From an uncultured Actinomycetes bacterium (GTDB lineage: Bacteria > Actinomycetota > Acidimicrobiia > Acidimicrobiales > Microtrichaceae): a DNA stretch of 26,439 nt. The notes below the pieces were generated by a model. That model had not been told where the DNA came from. It did no database searches and saw only the letters and a program-made list of their open reading frames with translations. The stretch is taken from positions 1 through 26,439 of the forward strand of contig CAJBIS010000174.1 in assembly GCA_903953195.1 (NCBI GenBank), in the 5' to 3' direction. This document shows positions 6,689 to 15,460 of this stretch, one piece after another. Every line of letters begins with the position of its first letter. Position 1 is the stretch's first letter. The translations under genes and the position numbers were made by a program.

Positions 6689-9600
6689 ATGGACCCTGAC
6701 GTCACCACCCTCACGGGAGCTCCGCTCGCCGGTCTGCTGACGGCGCTCCGCGGTGAACCCGGGCTCGCGGCCGCACTCGGGGCGTCGGCGGCGAACATCG
6801 TCGTGCCGACGATCGCGCAGCCGGCCGCGCTCGCCGGACTGGTCGAACTCTCGCGCCACCGACCGACGGTGGTCGCCGTGCCGGGCGGTGACGACGCCGA
6901 GCGTCTCGCCGGCGATCTGGCCGAGTTCCTGCCACCGGGGTCGGTCGAGTTGTTCCCGGCGTGGGAGACCCTGCCGTTCGAGCGGGTGAGTCCGTCGATC
7001 GAGACGATGGGCCGGCGCCTGCGGGTCATGTGGCGCCTGCGCACCGGCGACGAGTCGTTGGCGGTCGTGGTGGCGCCGGCGCGGGCGCTCGTGCAGCGGC
7101 TCGGGCCGCACGTCGAGGACATCGAGCCGATCGTCGTGCGCGCCGGCGACGAGCTCGACCAGCTGGGGCTGGTCGAGCAACTGGTGCGCTCCGGCTACCA
7201 CCGCGAGTACCAGGTGGAGCACCGCGGCGAGGTGGCGGTGCGCGGATCGATCGTCGACGTGTTCCCGCCCACGGCCGACTCGCCGGTCCGCATCGACCTC
7301 TGGGGCGACACCGTCGAACGGCTCTGCGAGTTCTCGGTCGCCGACCAGCGCGCCGCCGACGACATCGACGAGGTCTCGCTGTTCCCGGCGCGTGAGCTCC
7401 TGTCGTCCGACGAGGTCCGCGAGCGCGCCGAGGCGCTGGTGGCGAGCGCCCCGTGGGGGCGTGAACAGTGGCAGCGCCTGGCCGATGGCGAGGTGTTCGA
7501 GGGCATGGAGGCCTGGCTCCCGTGGCTCGTCGATGCCGAGCACGTGCTCGTCGACCTGCTCGGCGCCGACGGCCGGATCGTCCTCGTCGACCCGCGGCGA
7601 CTCCGTGACCGGAGCACCAGCGTGCACGACGAGGAGGTCGATCTGGCGGCCAGCCTGTCGAGGACGTGGGGCCTCGCCGACGACGCCGACCTGCCTCGCC
7701 TGAACGTTGCGTTCGACCGTCTGTTGGCGCACACGGATGCGCCGGTCTGGACGATCTCCTCGATTCCCGACCGCGACGACGTGCCGACGGTGCACGCGGT
7801 GGGCTGGCTCCCGATCGCCGGCGGCGGCGACGCGCTCGTCGGGCAGCTCCGGTCGCTGCTCGCCGACGGGTACCGGGTCGTCGCCTGCGCGGACAGCGAG
7901 GGCACCCTGCCCCGGATGGTGTCGGTGCTGTCCGAGGCGGGGTTCGGCGTGAGCTCGGCGCGCGACACCTCGGTGTGGGCGCAGACCGCATCGGGTGGCG
8001 CCGGAGCGGGCACCGTCGTGGCGTGCGTCGCTCCGCAGGATCGGGGTTGCATCCTCCCGGGCGTGAAGGTGGCGATCCTCGCCGAGTCCGACCTGACGGG
8101 TCGCCGACGGACGCGCCGCGGTGTCGCCCGATCACGTCGCGACGCGCAGCAGTTCTTCGAGTCGCTCGAGGTCGGCAGCCACGTCGTCCACCACCACCAC
8201 GGCGTGGCGCGGTTCGCCGGGATGGTCCGTCGGGCCATCGGCGGGGTCGAACGCGACTACCTGCTGCTCGAGTACCGCGGCGACGACCGGCTGTACGTCC
8301 CGTCCGATCAGATCGACTCGGTGCGCCTCTACTCCGGTGGCGACACCCCCACGCTCAACCGGATGGGCGGCGCCGACTTCGCCCGCACCAAGGCGAAGGT
8401 TCGATCCGCCGTCGCCGAGATCGCCCAGGAGTTGGTGGTGCTCTACCAGCAGCGGCTCCACACCGAGGGGATCGCCTTCGCCGCCGACACGCCGTGGCAG
8501 CGCGAGGTCGAACTGGCCTTCCCGTTCCAGGAGACGCCCGACCAGCTCCGGGCCGTCGCCGAGGTGAAGGCCGACATGGAGTCGGCGGTCCCGATGGACC
8601 GACTCGTGTGCGGTGACGTCGGGTTCGGCAAGACCGAGGTGGCCGTGCGCGCCGCGTTCAAGGCGGTGCAGGCCGGCTACCAGGTGGCGGTCCTGGTGCC
8701 GACGACGCTGCTCGCCCAGCAGCACCTGCAGACGTTCTCGGACCGCTTCGCCGACCACCCGGTGCGCGTGGCGATGCTGTCGCGGTTCCTGTCGACCGCC
8801 GAGGCGCGCGAGGTCTCGGACGGTCTGGCCAACGGCACCGTCGACGTGGTCATCGGGACACACCGGCTGCTCTCGGGCGACGTGCGGTTCGCCAGGCTCG
8901 GGCTGCTCGTCGTCGACGAGGAGCAGCGCTTCGGTGTGGCGGCGAAGGAGTCGATCAAGCAGCTGCGCGCCGATGTCGACGTGCTCACGCTCAGCGCCAC
9001 GCCCATCCCGCGCACGCTCGAGATGAGTCTCACCGGCATCCGGGACCTGTCGCTGCTCAACACGCCGCCGGCGGCGCGCCAACCGATCCTCACCTACGTG
9101 GGGGAGTACGACGAACGTGCCGTCGGCGAGGCGATCCGGCGTGAGCTGCTGCGCGAGGGCCAGGTCTTCTACGTGCACAACCGGGTGCGCGACATCGAGG
9201 AGCACGCCGCCCGGCTGCGCGAGCTCGTTCCCGAGGCGCGGATCGCGGTGGCGCACGGGCAACTCGACGAGGCGTCCCTCGAGCGGGTGGTGATGGACTT
9301 CTGGGAGGGGCAGTTCGACGTGCTCGTGTGCACGACGATCATCGAGTCGGGCATCGACATGCCGACGGTGAACACGCTCGTCGTCGAACGGGCCGACCTG
9401 CTCGGACTCGGGCAGTTGCACCAGTTGCGCGGGCGGGTCGGGCGTGCCGGTCAGCGGGCGTACGCCTACCTGTTCTTCCCGCCGGACCGGCAACTGAGCG
9501 AGGAGGCCTACGAGCGGCTCCGGACCATCGGCGAGACGACCGAGCTGGGGTCCGGGTTCCGGATCGCGATGCGTGACCTGGAGATCCGTGGCGCGGGCAA

Positions 9601-10210
9601 CCTGCTCGGCACCGGGCAGTCGGGGCACGTCGCCGCCGTGGGGTACGACCTGTACTGCCAGATGGTCAACGAGGCGATCGCCGAGCTCAACGGCGAGCCC
9701 GTCGTCGAGCCGTTCGAGGTCACGATCGAGGTGCCGCAGCCGGCGTACCTCCCGCTCGAGTACGTGGCACGTGAGGACCTGCGCCTCGACGCCTACCGTC
9801 GTCTGGCCGCCGTCACCACGGCCGCCGAGGTCGACGACATCGAGGCCGAGTGGGTCGACCGGTTCGGGCCCGTCCCGGAACCCGCGGCGGCGCTCATCGG
9901 TGTCGCCCGGCTGCGCGCCGAGTGTGTGCGGGCCGGCGTGCGTGAGCTCGTGGTCACCAAGGGGGCCGCGCTCTCGGGTCCGCCGATGGTGGCCCGGGTG
10001 GCTCCGGTCCGCCTGCCGGCGTCCCGCCAGACCCGCCTGCAGCGCCTGTACAAGGGGGCGCACTTCAAGGAGGCGACCGGCGAGCTGCTGCTGCCGGCCG
10101 TGCGGGGGGATGGCATGGTCCCGGCCCTCGTCGACGCGCTGAGGGAGCTGCTTCCCGATGCGGTGGTGCCGGACGGCGCCGCGGTGCCCGGATCGGATCC
10201 GGGCGCGTGA
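6689..10210 (+). CDS. mfd: Transcription-repair coupling factor Mfd
   Basis: The 1173-residue protein has the full Mfd layout. The UvrB-homology module (about 20-350) includes FPAWETLPFERVSPS. The RNA-polymerase interaction domain (about 490-560) includes GSHVVHHHHGVARFAGM and DRLYVPSDQIDSV. The RecG-like translocase has Walker A GDVGFGKTE (about 642), the DEEQRFGV box (about 742), SATPIPRTL, TTIIESGIDMPTVNT and RGRVGRAGQRAYAYLF. A C-terminal TRCF domain (about 1020-1140) follows. Mfd removes RNA polymerase stalled at lesions and recruits UvrA. ATG 6689 is 17 nt after pth with no Shine-Dalgarno visible. The length is normal and I see no broken motif. The downstream lipoprotein begins at or near its stop. 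Confidence 0.97.
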   Translation: MDPDVTTLTGAPLAGLLTALRGEPGLAAALGASAANIVVPTIAQPAALAGLVELSRHRPTVVAVPGGDDAERLAGDLAEFLPPGSVELFPAWETLPFERVSPSIETMGRRLRVMWRLRTGDESLAVVVAPARALVQRLGPHVEDIEPIVVRAGDELDQLGLVEQLVRSGYHREYQVEHRGEVAVRGSIVDVFPPTADSPVRIDLWGDTVERLCEFSVADQRAADDIDEVSLFPARELLSSDEVRERAEALVASAPWGREQWQRLADGEVFEGMEAWLPWLVDAEHVLVDLLGADGRIVLVDPRRLRDRSTSVHDEEVDLAASLSRTWGLADDADLPRLNVAFDRLLAHTDAPVWTISSIPDRDDVPTVHAVGWLPIAGGGDALVGQLRSLLADGYRVVACADSEGTLPRMVSVLSEAGFGVSSARDTSVWAQTASGGAGAGTVVACVAPQDRGCILPGVKVAILAESDLTGRRRTRRGVARSRRDAQQFFESLEVGSHVVHHHHGVARFAGMVRRAIGGVERDYLLLEYRGDDRLYVPSDQIDSVRLYSGGDTPTLNRMGGADFARTKAKVRSAVAEIAQELVVLYQQRLHTEGIAFAADTPWQREVELAFPFQETPDQLRAVAEVKADMESAVPMDRLVCGDVGFGKTEVAVRAAFKAVQAGYQVAVLVPTTLLAQQHLQTFSDRFADHPVRVAMLSRFLSTAEAREVSDGLANGTVDVVIGTHRLLSGDVRFARLGLLVVDEEQRFGVAAKESIKQLRADVDVLTLSATPIPRTLEMSLTGIRDLSLLNTPPAARQPILTYVGEYDERAVGEAIRRELLREGQVFYVHNRVRDIEEHAARLRELVPEARIAVAHGQLDEASLERVVMDFWEGQFDVLVCTTIIESGIDMPTVNTLVVERADLLGLGQLHQLRGRVGRAGQRAYAYLFFPPDRQLSEEAYERLRTIGETTELGSGFRIAMRDLEIRGAGNLLGTGQSGHVAAVGYDLYCQMVNEAIAELNGEPVVEPFEVTIEVPQPAYLPLEYVAREDLRLDAYRRLAAVTTAAEVDDIEAEWVDRFGPVPEPAAALIGVARLRAECVRAGVRELVVTKGAALSGPPMVARVAPVRLPASRQTRLQRLYKGAHFKEATGELLLPAVRGDGMVPALVDALRELLPDAVVPDGAAVPGSDPGA

Positions 10211-10216
10211 CGGCGG

Positions 10217-10222
10217 TAGCAT
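10217..10222 (+). promoter_or_regulatory. -10-like hexamer of a leaderless gene
   Basis: TAGCAT ends 8 nt before ATG 10231, so transcription would begin at or next to the start codon. No good -35 is visible in the mfd 3' end. Confidence 0.4.
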
Positions 10223-10230
10223 CGCTCGTC

Positions 10231-11421
10231 ATGCGAACTGGTCGAACCCTCGTCGTGGCCGTTGCGGTCCTCGCTGCCGCCGTGTTGTCGTCGTGCGGAG
10301 TGGCCGCGGACGACCGGGCGGCCACCGTGTTCGGACAGACGGTGTCGGTGAACACGGTCGACACGCTCGCCTCGGACGCCGTCTTCCTGCAGGCGCTGCA
10401 GGCGGGTGAGGTGGGCACCGACTCGGTGATCCCGGGGGTGACCGCCCGGACGGTCCTGACCTTCGAGATCCAGAACGTCGCGGCTCGGGCGGAGCTGGAG
10501 CGGTTCGGGCTCACGCTCGACGACGCGCTGCTCGCCGAGGCCGAGCAGACGGTCCGCTCGCAGATCCCGGAGCAGTTGAGCGATGTCGCGGTCGACCGAC
10601 TGGCCGCGTTCGTCGGCTCCACCACCGCGCTCGGCAACCGGCTCGTGTCGGTCGATCCGGCCAGCGAGCAGGACCTGCGGCTCCTGTACGACGGCGCGCC
10701 GGGACTCTGGGACCGGACGTGCGTGGCGATGGTCGCTGTCCTGCCGGCGCAGTCCGACCAGGTGGAGGCCGTGGTGGCCGCCGGTGGCCGCATCGAGGAC
10801 GTCACGGCCACGGTCGCCGAGGCGCAGCTCGTGTTCGACCCCGCCGAGGAGTGCGTGCCGACCTCGCAGCTGCCCACCCAGGTGCGTGAGCGGATCACCG
10901 ACGCCGCGCCGGGCACGACCCTCGGTCCCGTCGTGATCGAGGGGCAGGCCGGCACGGTCGAGCTCTTCCTCCGTGTCGACGGCACCCGTCGACTGGCGTT
11001 CGACGACCCCGCGGCGCAGGAGCAGCTGTCAGGGATCGCCGAGCGGCTCGCCTCGGCGCAGCAGCAGCCCGCCCAGGCCGCGGGCTACTGGCTCAACCTC
11101 GTGCTCGCCGATGCCGTGCAGGTGAACCCCCGGTACGGCACCGCAGCGGTGTCGCAGAGCGGCTCGTTCGAGGTCGTCGCCCCGGCGGGACCGGCGACGC
11201 CGTCGACGTTGCCGCCGGTTCTCCAGGACCTTCCCGGTGCCGGTGGCGGCACCGGTGCGTCAGGTTCGTCGGGTGGCGGTTCCGGCGCTCCGCCCGCCGA
11301 CGGCCGTGCGGTGGATCCGTCGGGCCCGGCGCCTGCCGACGCCGGGGCCGGTTCGGCCGGCACCGGTCCGGCCTCATCGGCGCCGGCGGCCCAGCCGGGC
11401 GCCGCGCCCGTGGCTCCCTGA
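10231..11421 (+). CDS. SurA/PpiC-like lipoprotein
   Basis: This 396-residue exported protein begins with a signal peptide (MRTGRTLVVAVAVLAAAVL) and lipobox LSSC, predicting lipidation at Cys22. A SurA-N-like helical segment (about 30-145) is followed by a weak parvulin-like region (about 170-270: CVAMVAVLPAQ to GTTLGPVVIEGQAGTVELFLRV). The usual catalytic His/Cys/Asp pattern is not evident, so chaperone rather than isomerase activity is more likely (inference). The last about 70 residues are low-complexity Gly/Pro/Ala/Ser. A SurA-type lipoprotein between mfd and mazG is a familiar actinobacterial arrangement. ATG 10231 is preferred to the in-frame GTG 10207, because it puts the charged n-region at the N-terminus and has a -10-like motif just upstream. 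Confidence 0.75.
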   Translation: MRTGRTLVVAVAVLAAAVLSSCGVAADDRAATVFGQTVSVNTVDTLASDAVFLQALQAGEVGTDSVIPGVTARTVLTFEIQNVAARAELERFGLTLDDALLAEAEQTVRSQIPEQLSDVAVDRLAAFVGSTTALGNRLVSVDPASEQDLRLLYDGAPGLWDRTCVAMVAVLPAQSDQVEAVVAAGGRIEDVTATVAEAQLVFDPAEECVPTSQLPTQVRERITDAAPGTTLGPVVIEGQAGTVELFLRVDGTRRLAFDDPAAQEQLSGIAERLASAQQQPAQAAGYWLNLVLADAVQVNPRYGTAAVSQSGSFEVVAPAGPATPSTLPPVLQDLPGAGGGTGASGSSGGGSGAPPADGRAVDPSGPAPADAGAGSAGTGPASSAPAAQPGAAPVAP

Positions 11422-11423
11422 GC

Positions 11424-12821
11424 GTGCCGCCCGTCCTCGACGTGGTGGGGCTCGGCCCCGCCGGTCCGGACCTGCTGACCGAGGGGACGCGGTCGCTGAT
11501 CGCTGCGGCGTCGACGTGTGTCCTGCGGACATTTCGTCACCCGGCCGCCGAGGCGCTGCGTGGCTCGCTGCTCCGCTCCGCCACCTCGTTCGACCACCGC
11601 TACGCGGCGGCCGAGTCGATGGAGGAGGTCTACGGCGGGATCGTCGACGACCTCGTCGTGCTGGCGACCGCAGCGGCGGATTCGGCGTCGTCGGCGTCGT
11701 CGGCGCCGGTCGTGTACGCGGTGCCGGGATCGCCGGTCGTGGCCGAGCACACCGTCGAACTGTTGCTCGCGGACGACCGGGTGGACGTCCGGTTGCATCC
11801 GGCGATGTCGTTCCTCGACCTCACCTGGGTGCGGCTCGGAATCGACCCGGTCGAGCGAGGTGTGCAGCTCGTCGACGGACACCGGTTCACCACGGCGGCC
11901 GCCGGCCTGCCCGGTCCGCTGCTCGTCGCGCAGTGCGATCACCGGTTCGTGCTCAGCGACATCAAGCTCGCGGTGGACCCGATGCCCACGGAGCCGGTCG
12001 TCGTGCTGCACCATCTCGGCCTGCCCGACGAGCAGGTGCTCACCGTGCCGTGGGAGGACCTCGACCGGGCCGTCGACGCCGACCACCTGACCTCGGTCCT
12101 CGTGCCGGAACTCGGCGCGCCCGTCGGTGGCGAGGTGGTGGCGCTGTCGCTCCTGGTCGAGCGTCTCCGTGACCTCGATCCGTGGAAGAACGAGCAGACG
12201 CACGACTCGTTGAAGCGGTATCTGCTCGAGGAGGCGCACGAGGTGTTCGACGCCATCGACGCCTACGACCCCGAGACCGGCGAGGGCGCCGACGAACTCT
12301 GTGGTGAGCTCGGCGACCTGCTCTACCAGGTCGTGTTCCACGCCACGATCGGAGCCGAGGCGGGATGGTTCACGCTCGGGGACGTCGCCGCATCGATCCG
12401 CTCGAAACTCGAGCACCGTCATCCGCACCTCGGCGAGGACGTTGCGGCGACCGACGTGCCGGAGATCGCCGCACTCGAGACCGAGTGGGAGCGCGCCAAA
12501 CGCGTCGAACTCGGACGGTCCTCGGCGTTCGACGGGATCCCGGCGTCACTGCCGGCGCTGGCGCGGGCGCTGAAGGTGGCTCGCAAGGCCGAGGCGCTGG
12601 GTCTGGTCGACGACTCCGCCACCGGTCCCGACGACGAGAGTTCGTCGCTCGTCGCGGCAGCGGACGCACTGATCGCGGCGCCGGCCGACCCGGCGCTCGT
12701 GGGCGAACTCCTGGGCCTCGTCGTCGAGTCCTGCCGCCGCAGCGGCGTCGACCCGGAGGACGCCCTCCGACAGCGCACGCTGCGGGCCGAGGCTCGCTAC
12801 CGGCATCGCGAGGCGCCCTAG
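11424..12821 (+). CDS. mazG: Tetrapyrrole-methylase-like/MazG fusion nucleotide pyrophosphohydrolase
   Basis: The 465-residue protein has two modules. Residues about 1-220 resemble the SAM-dependent tetrapyrrole methylase fold (VVGLGPAGPDLLTEG, YAVPGSPVVAEHTVELL, MSFLDLTW). Residues about 245-360 are MazG: EQTHDSLKRYLLEEAHEVFDAID with the EExxE metal-binding helix, ELGDLLYQVVFHA with the ExxD pair, and SKLEHRHPHLGED. MazG cleaves NTPs or aberrant dNTPs to NMP and pyrophosphate. The same domain order occurs in Bacillus subtilis YabN, where the methylase activity is not established. The usual CPWD motif is DPWK here. Only one MazG domain is present, and the C-terminal about 100 residues are a degenerate helical region with KVARKAEALG. 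GTG 11424 starts 2 nt after the lipoprotein stop, indicating co-transcription. Confidence 0.88.
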   Translation: MPPVLDVVGLGPAGPDLLTEGTRSLIAAASTCVLRTFRHPAAEALRGSLLRSATSFDHRYAAAESMEEVYGGIVDDLVVLATAAADSASSASSAPVVYAVPGSPVVAEHTVELLLADDRVDVRLHPAMSFLDLTWVRLGIDPVERGVQLVDGHRFTTAAAGLPGPLLVAQCDHRFVLSDIKLAVDPMPTEPVVVLHHLGLPDEQVLTVPWEDLDRAVDADHLTSVLVPELGAPVGGEVVALSLLVERLRDLDPWKNEQTHDSLKRYLLEEAHEVFDAIDAYDPETGEGADELCGELGDLLYQVVFHATIGAEAGWFTLGDVAASIRSKLEHRHPHLGEDVAATDVPEIAALETEWERAKRVELGRSSAFDGIPASLPALARALKVARKAEALGLVDDSATGPDDESSSLVAAADALIAAPADPALVGELLGLVVESCRRSGVDPEDALRQRTLRAEARYRHREAP

Positions 12822-12824
12822 AGT
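12819..12824 (+). promoter_or_regulatory. -10-like hexamer overlapping the mazG stop codon
   Basis: TAGAGT includes the mazG TAG stop and ends 7 nt before ATG 12832. This predicts a leaderless transcript for the inositol phosphate synthase and favours ATG 12832 over GTG 12823, which would overlap the hexamer. Confidence 0.45.
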
Positions 12825-12831
12825 GCCTGAC

Positions 12832-14136
12832 ATGGCAGCACCCCTCCAGATCGCCCCTGCGTCCGGCCGACTCGGCATCCTCACCCCCGGCATGGGCGCC
12901 GTCGCCTCGACCGCCTACGCCGGCGTCCTCGCCACCCGGCAGGGGCTCGCCGCCCCGATCGGATCGCTGTCGCAGATGGCCCACATCCGGCTCGGTCGCC
13001 GTGACGAGGGTCGCAACCCGCTCATCCGCGACTTCGTGCCACTGGCCTCGCTCGACGACGTGGTGTTCGGCGGTTGGGATCCGATCTCGGCGAACGCCCT
13101 CGAGGCCGCCCGCACCTGCGGCGTGCTCAACGAGGCCGACCTCGCGCCGCTGTCGGCCGAGCTCGAGGGCATCAACGCCATGACCGCGGTGTTCGATCAG
13201 CGATGGGTCAAGAAGCTCGACGGCGTCCGCGTCAAGACCGGCGACAACAAGTGGGATCTCGCCCAGCAGGTGATCGAGGACATCGAGCGCTTCCGGACCG
13301 AGCAGCAGTGTGAGCGGCTGGTGATGGTGTGGTGCGGTTCCACCGAGGCCTACCAGGAGCCCTCCGAGGTGCACGCCACGGTCGAGGCGTTCGAGGCCGG
13401 GCTCCGCGCCGATGACGAGAACATCTCGCCCAGCCAGATCTACGCGTACGCCGCGCTCGTGTGTGGTGTCCCGTTCGCGAACGGTGCACCGAACCTGTCG
13501 ATCGACCTGCCGTGCATGGACGAGCTCGCCGAGGCCAACGGCGTGCCGGTCACCGGCAAGGACTTCAAGACGGGCCAGACGCTGATGAAGACGATCCTCG
13601 CCCCGGGGTTCAAGGCGCGGATGCTCGGCATGCGGGGCTGGTACTCGACGAACATCCTCGGCAACCGCGACGGTGAGGTCCTCGACGACCCGGAGAACTT
13701 CAAGACCAAGGAGGTGTCGAAGCTCGGCGTGCTCGACACGATCCTCCAGCCCGAGGTCTACCCCGAGCTCTACGGGAACATCGACCACGTCGTGCGCATC
13801 AACTACTACCCGCCCCGCGGTGACAACAAGGAGGGGTGGGACGCCATCGACATCTTCGGGTGGATGGGCTACCCGATGCAGATCAAGGTCGATTTCCTGT
13901 GTCGCGACTCGATCCTCGCCGCGCCGATCGTGCTGGACCTGGCGCTGTTCCTCGATCTGGCCCAGCGCGCCGGCCAGTCGGGTGTCCAGGAGTGGCTCAG
14001 CTTCTACTGGAAGTCCCCGCAGCCCGCGGGCGGAGTGCCTCCCGAGCACGACATCTTCATCCAGCAGACCAAGCTGAAGAACACCCTGCGGGCCTGGATG
14101 GGGGAGGACCCCGTCACCCACGCCGAGGACGACTGA
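12832..14136 (+). CDS. myo-Inositol-1-phosphate synthase, long form
   Basis: This enzyme converts glucose 6-phosphate to 1D-myo-inositol 3-phosphate with NAD, feeding phosphatidylinositol and, in actinobacteria, mycothiol. The 434-residue protein has the family core: VMVWCGSTE, the tetrahelix motif TGKDFKTGQTLMKTILAPG, RMLGMRGWYSTNILGNRDG, NFKTKEVSK, DHVVRINYYPPRGDNKEGWD and GWMGYPMQIKVDFLCRDSILAAPIVLDLALF. The catalytic-site lysines of KTGQTLMKT and KTKEVSK are present. It is about 65-70 residues longer than mycobacterial Ino1 and resembles the Bacteroidetes/eukaryotic-type long form (recalled, not computed). A strong hairpin follows, so it may be monocistronic. Confidence 0.92.
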   Translation: MAAPLQIAPASGRLGILTPGMGAVASTAYAGVLATRQGLAAPIGSLSQMAHIRLGRRDEGRNPLIRDFVPLASLDDVVFGGWDPISANALEAARTCGVLNEADLAPLSAELEGINAMTAVFDQRWVKKLDGVRVKTGDNKWDLAQQVIEDIERFRTEQQCERLVMVWCGSTEAYQEPSEVHATVEAFEAGLRADDENISPSQIYAYAALVCGVPFANGAPNLSIDLPCMDELAEANGVPVTGKDFKTGQTLMKTILAPGFKARMLGMRGWYSTNILGNRDGEVLDDPENFKTKEVSKLGVLDTILQPEVYPELYGNIDHVVRINYYPPRGDNKEGWDAIDIFGWMGYPMQIKVDFLCRDSILAAPIVLDLALFLDLAQRAGQSGVQEWLSFYWKSPQPAGGVPPEHDIFIQQTKLKNTLRAWMGEDPVTHAEDD

Positions 14137-14144
14137 GTCCGAGT

Positions 14145-14179
14145 TCTCCGCCGAAGCGCGCCGTCTGCGTCGGCGGAGA
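14145..14179 (+). terminator. 10-bp hairpin after the inositol phosphate synthase
   Basis: TCTCCGCCGA (14145-14154) pairs perfectly with TCGGCGGAGA (14170-14179) around a 15-nt loop that can pair further (CGC/GCG). It lies 9 nt after the stop. There is no T-run, so it is a GC-rich hairpin of the kind proposed for some actinobacterial terminators. Confidence 0.5.
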
Positions 14180-14193
14180 GCGTCGAGCTGGGC

Positions 14194-14199
14194 GAGAAT
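14194..14199 (+). promoter_or_regulatory. -10-like hexamer of the P450 gene
   Basis: GAGAAT ends 6 nt before GTG 14206, in the same arrangement and nearly the same sequence as upstream of the acyltransferase gene at 15461. It predicts a leaderless mRNA. Confidence 0.35.
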
Positions 14200-14205
14200 G
14201 GCGTG

Positions 14206-15405
14206 GTGAGCACGACGACGGAACCCAGCACCCGCCCCGAGGTCGACCTGCTCGATCCGGACTTCTACCGGGTCGACCCGCATCCGGCGTTCACGTGGAT
14301 GCGTCAGCACGAGCCGGTCTACCGCGACGAGCGCAACGGACTGTGGGCGGTCACCCGTCACGCCGATGTGCTCGACGTCGAGCGGAACAGCGCCACGTTC
14401 GTGTCGGGGCAGGGCTATCGCTCGTGGTGGGCGCCCGATGAGAACAACATCATCGCCCTCGACGACCCGGACCACGTCACGCAGCGACGTCTCGTGTCGA
14501 CACGGTTCACGCCGCGCGCCGTGCGCGACCACGAGCCGTGGCTGCGGGCGACCATCGAGGCGCTGCTGGCGCCGGTCGCCGGCGGCGGCGAACTCGACGT
14601 GGTGCCCGACCTGGCCGCGCAGCTCCCGTGCCGGCTGACCGCGAGGTTGCTCGGGTTCCCTGAGGACCGGTGGGCCGACATCCAGCGCTGGTCCGAGCGC
14701 CTCATGCGGATCGACGCCGCGCCCAGCGGCGGTCAGGAGGCGGTCGACCTGTTCGCCACGATCATGGAGTTCTCCGAGCTGCTCGGACAGGTGGTCCCGG
14801 AACGCACCGGTTGTCCGATGGACGATCTGGTCTCGGTCTGGGCGAACGCCGACATCGACGGCGGCCACGGTTACTCCGACGAGCGCATGGTGAACGAGGT
14901 CGGCCTGTTCATCGCCGGCGGCGCCGAGACGACCCGGACGGTCATCTCGCACGGCCTGAACGTGTTCGCCGAGCAGCCCGACCAGTGGAACCTGCTCGCC
15001 GACCGGCCCGAACTCGTGCCGGGTGCGGTGGAGGAGCTCATCCGGTGGGTCACGCCGCTCAACAACTTCTTCCGCACCGCGGTCCGGGACACGACGATCG
15101 GCGACCAGCCGGTGGCGGCCGGCGACCGCGTCATCATCCTCTACCCGTCGGCCAATCGTGACGAGGCGGTGTTCGCGGATCCGTTCACCTTCGACGTGAC
15201 CCGGAGTCCCAACCCCCACGTCGCGTTCGGTCACGGCACCCACTTCTGCATCGGGGCCAACCTGGCCCGGTACGAGCTCGGGATGCTGTTCGGCGAGCTG
15301 ACCCGTCGGTTCCGGCCGCCCGTGGCGCTGAGCGAGTGCGTGGTGGAGCCCAACATCTTCGCCCGGTCGGTGAGCTCGTTCCGCTGCGAGCTCACGCCCC
15401 GCTGA
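14206..15405 (+). CDS. Cytochrome P450
   Basis: This soluble class I-type P450 has 399 residues. The oxygen-binding I-helix reads FIAGGAETTRT, the K-helix ExxR is EELIR, and the haem loop is FGHGTHFCIG with the thiolate ligand near Cys348. The N-terminal DLLDPDFY...HPAFTWMRQHEPVYRD and the GAVEELIRWVTP segment recall the actinobacterial CYP142/CYP125 group that oxidises sterol side chains; this comparison is from memory and the substrate is not determinable. It needs a ferredoxin and reductase, and neither gene is in the window. GTG 14206 is preferred over the adjacent GTG 14203 because of spacing to the -10-like motif. The gene stands alone between a hairpin and a promoter-like motif. Confidence 0.92.
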   Translation: MSTTTEPSTRPEVDLLDPDFYRVDPHPAFTWMRQHEPVYRDERNGLWAVTRHADVLDVERNSATFVSGQGYRSWWAPDENNIIALDDPDHVTQRRLVSTRFTPRAVRDHEPWLRATIEALLAPVAGGGELDVVPDLAAQLPCRLTARLLGFPEDRWADIQRWSERLMRIDAAPSGGQEAVDLFATIMEFSELLGQVVPERTGCPMDDLVSVWANADIDGGHGYSDERMVNEVGLFIAGGAETTRTVISHGLNVFAEQPDQWNLLADRPELVPGAVEELIRWVTPLNNFFRTAVRDTTIGDQPVAAGDRVIILYPSANRDEAVFADPFTFDVTRSPNPHVAFGHGTHFCIGANLARYELGMLFGELTRRFRPPVALSECVVEPNIFARSVSSFRCELTPR

Positions 15406-15448
15406 TCGACACGCCGTCAGTGACCTCCGGTGCGGTGGTGCGGCAGGC

Positions 15449-15454
15449 AAGAAT
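15449..15454 (+). promoter_or_regulatory. -10-like hexamer of the acyltransferase gene
   Basis: AAGAAT ends 6 nt before GTG 15461. Together with the shared block GGTGAGCACGA at the start codon it mirrors the P450 start region. Confidence 0.35.
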
Positions 15455-15460
15455 GAGCCG

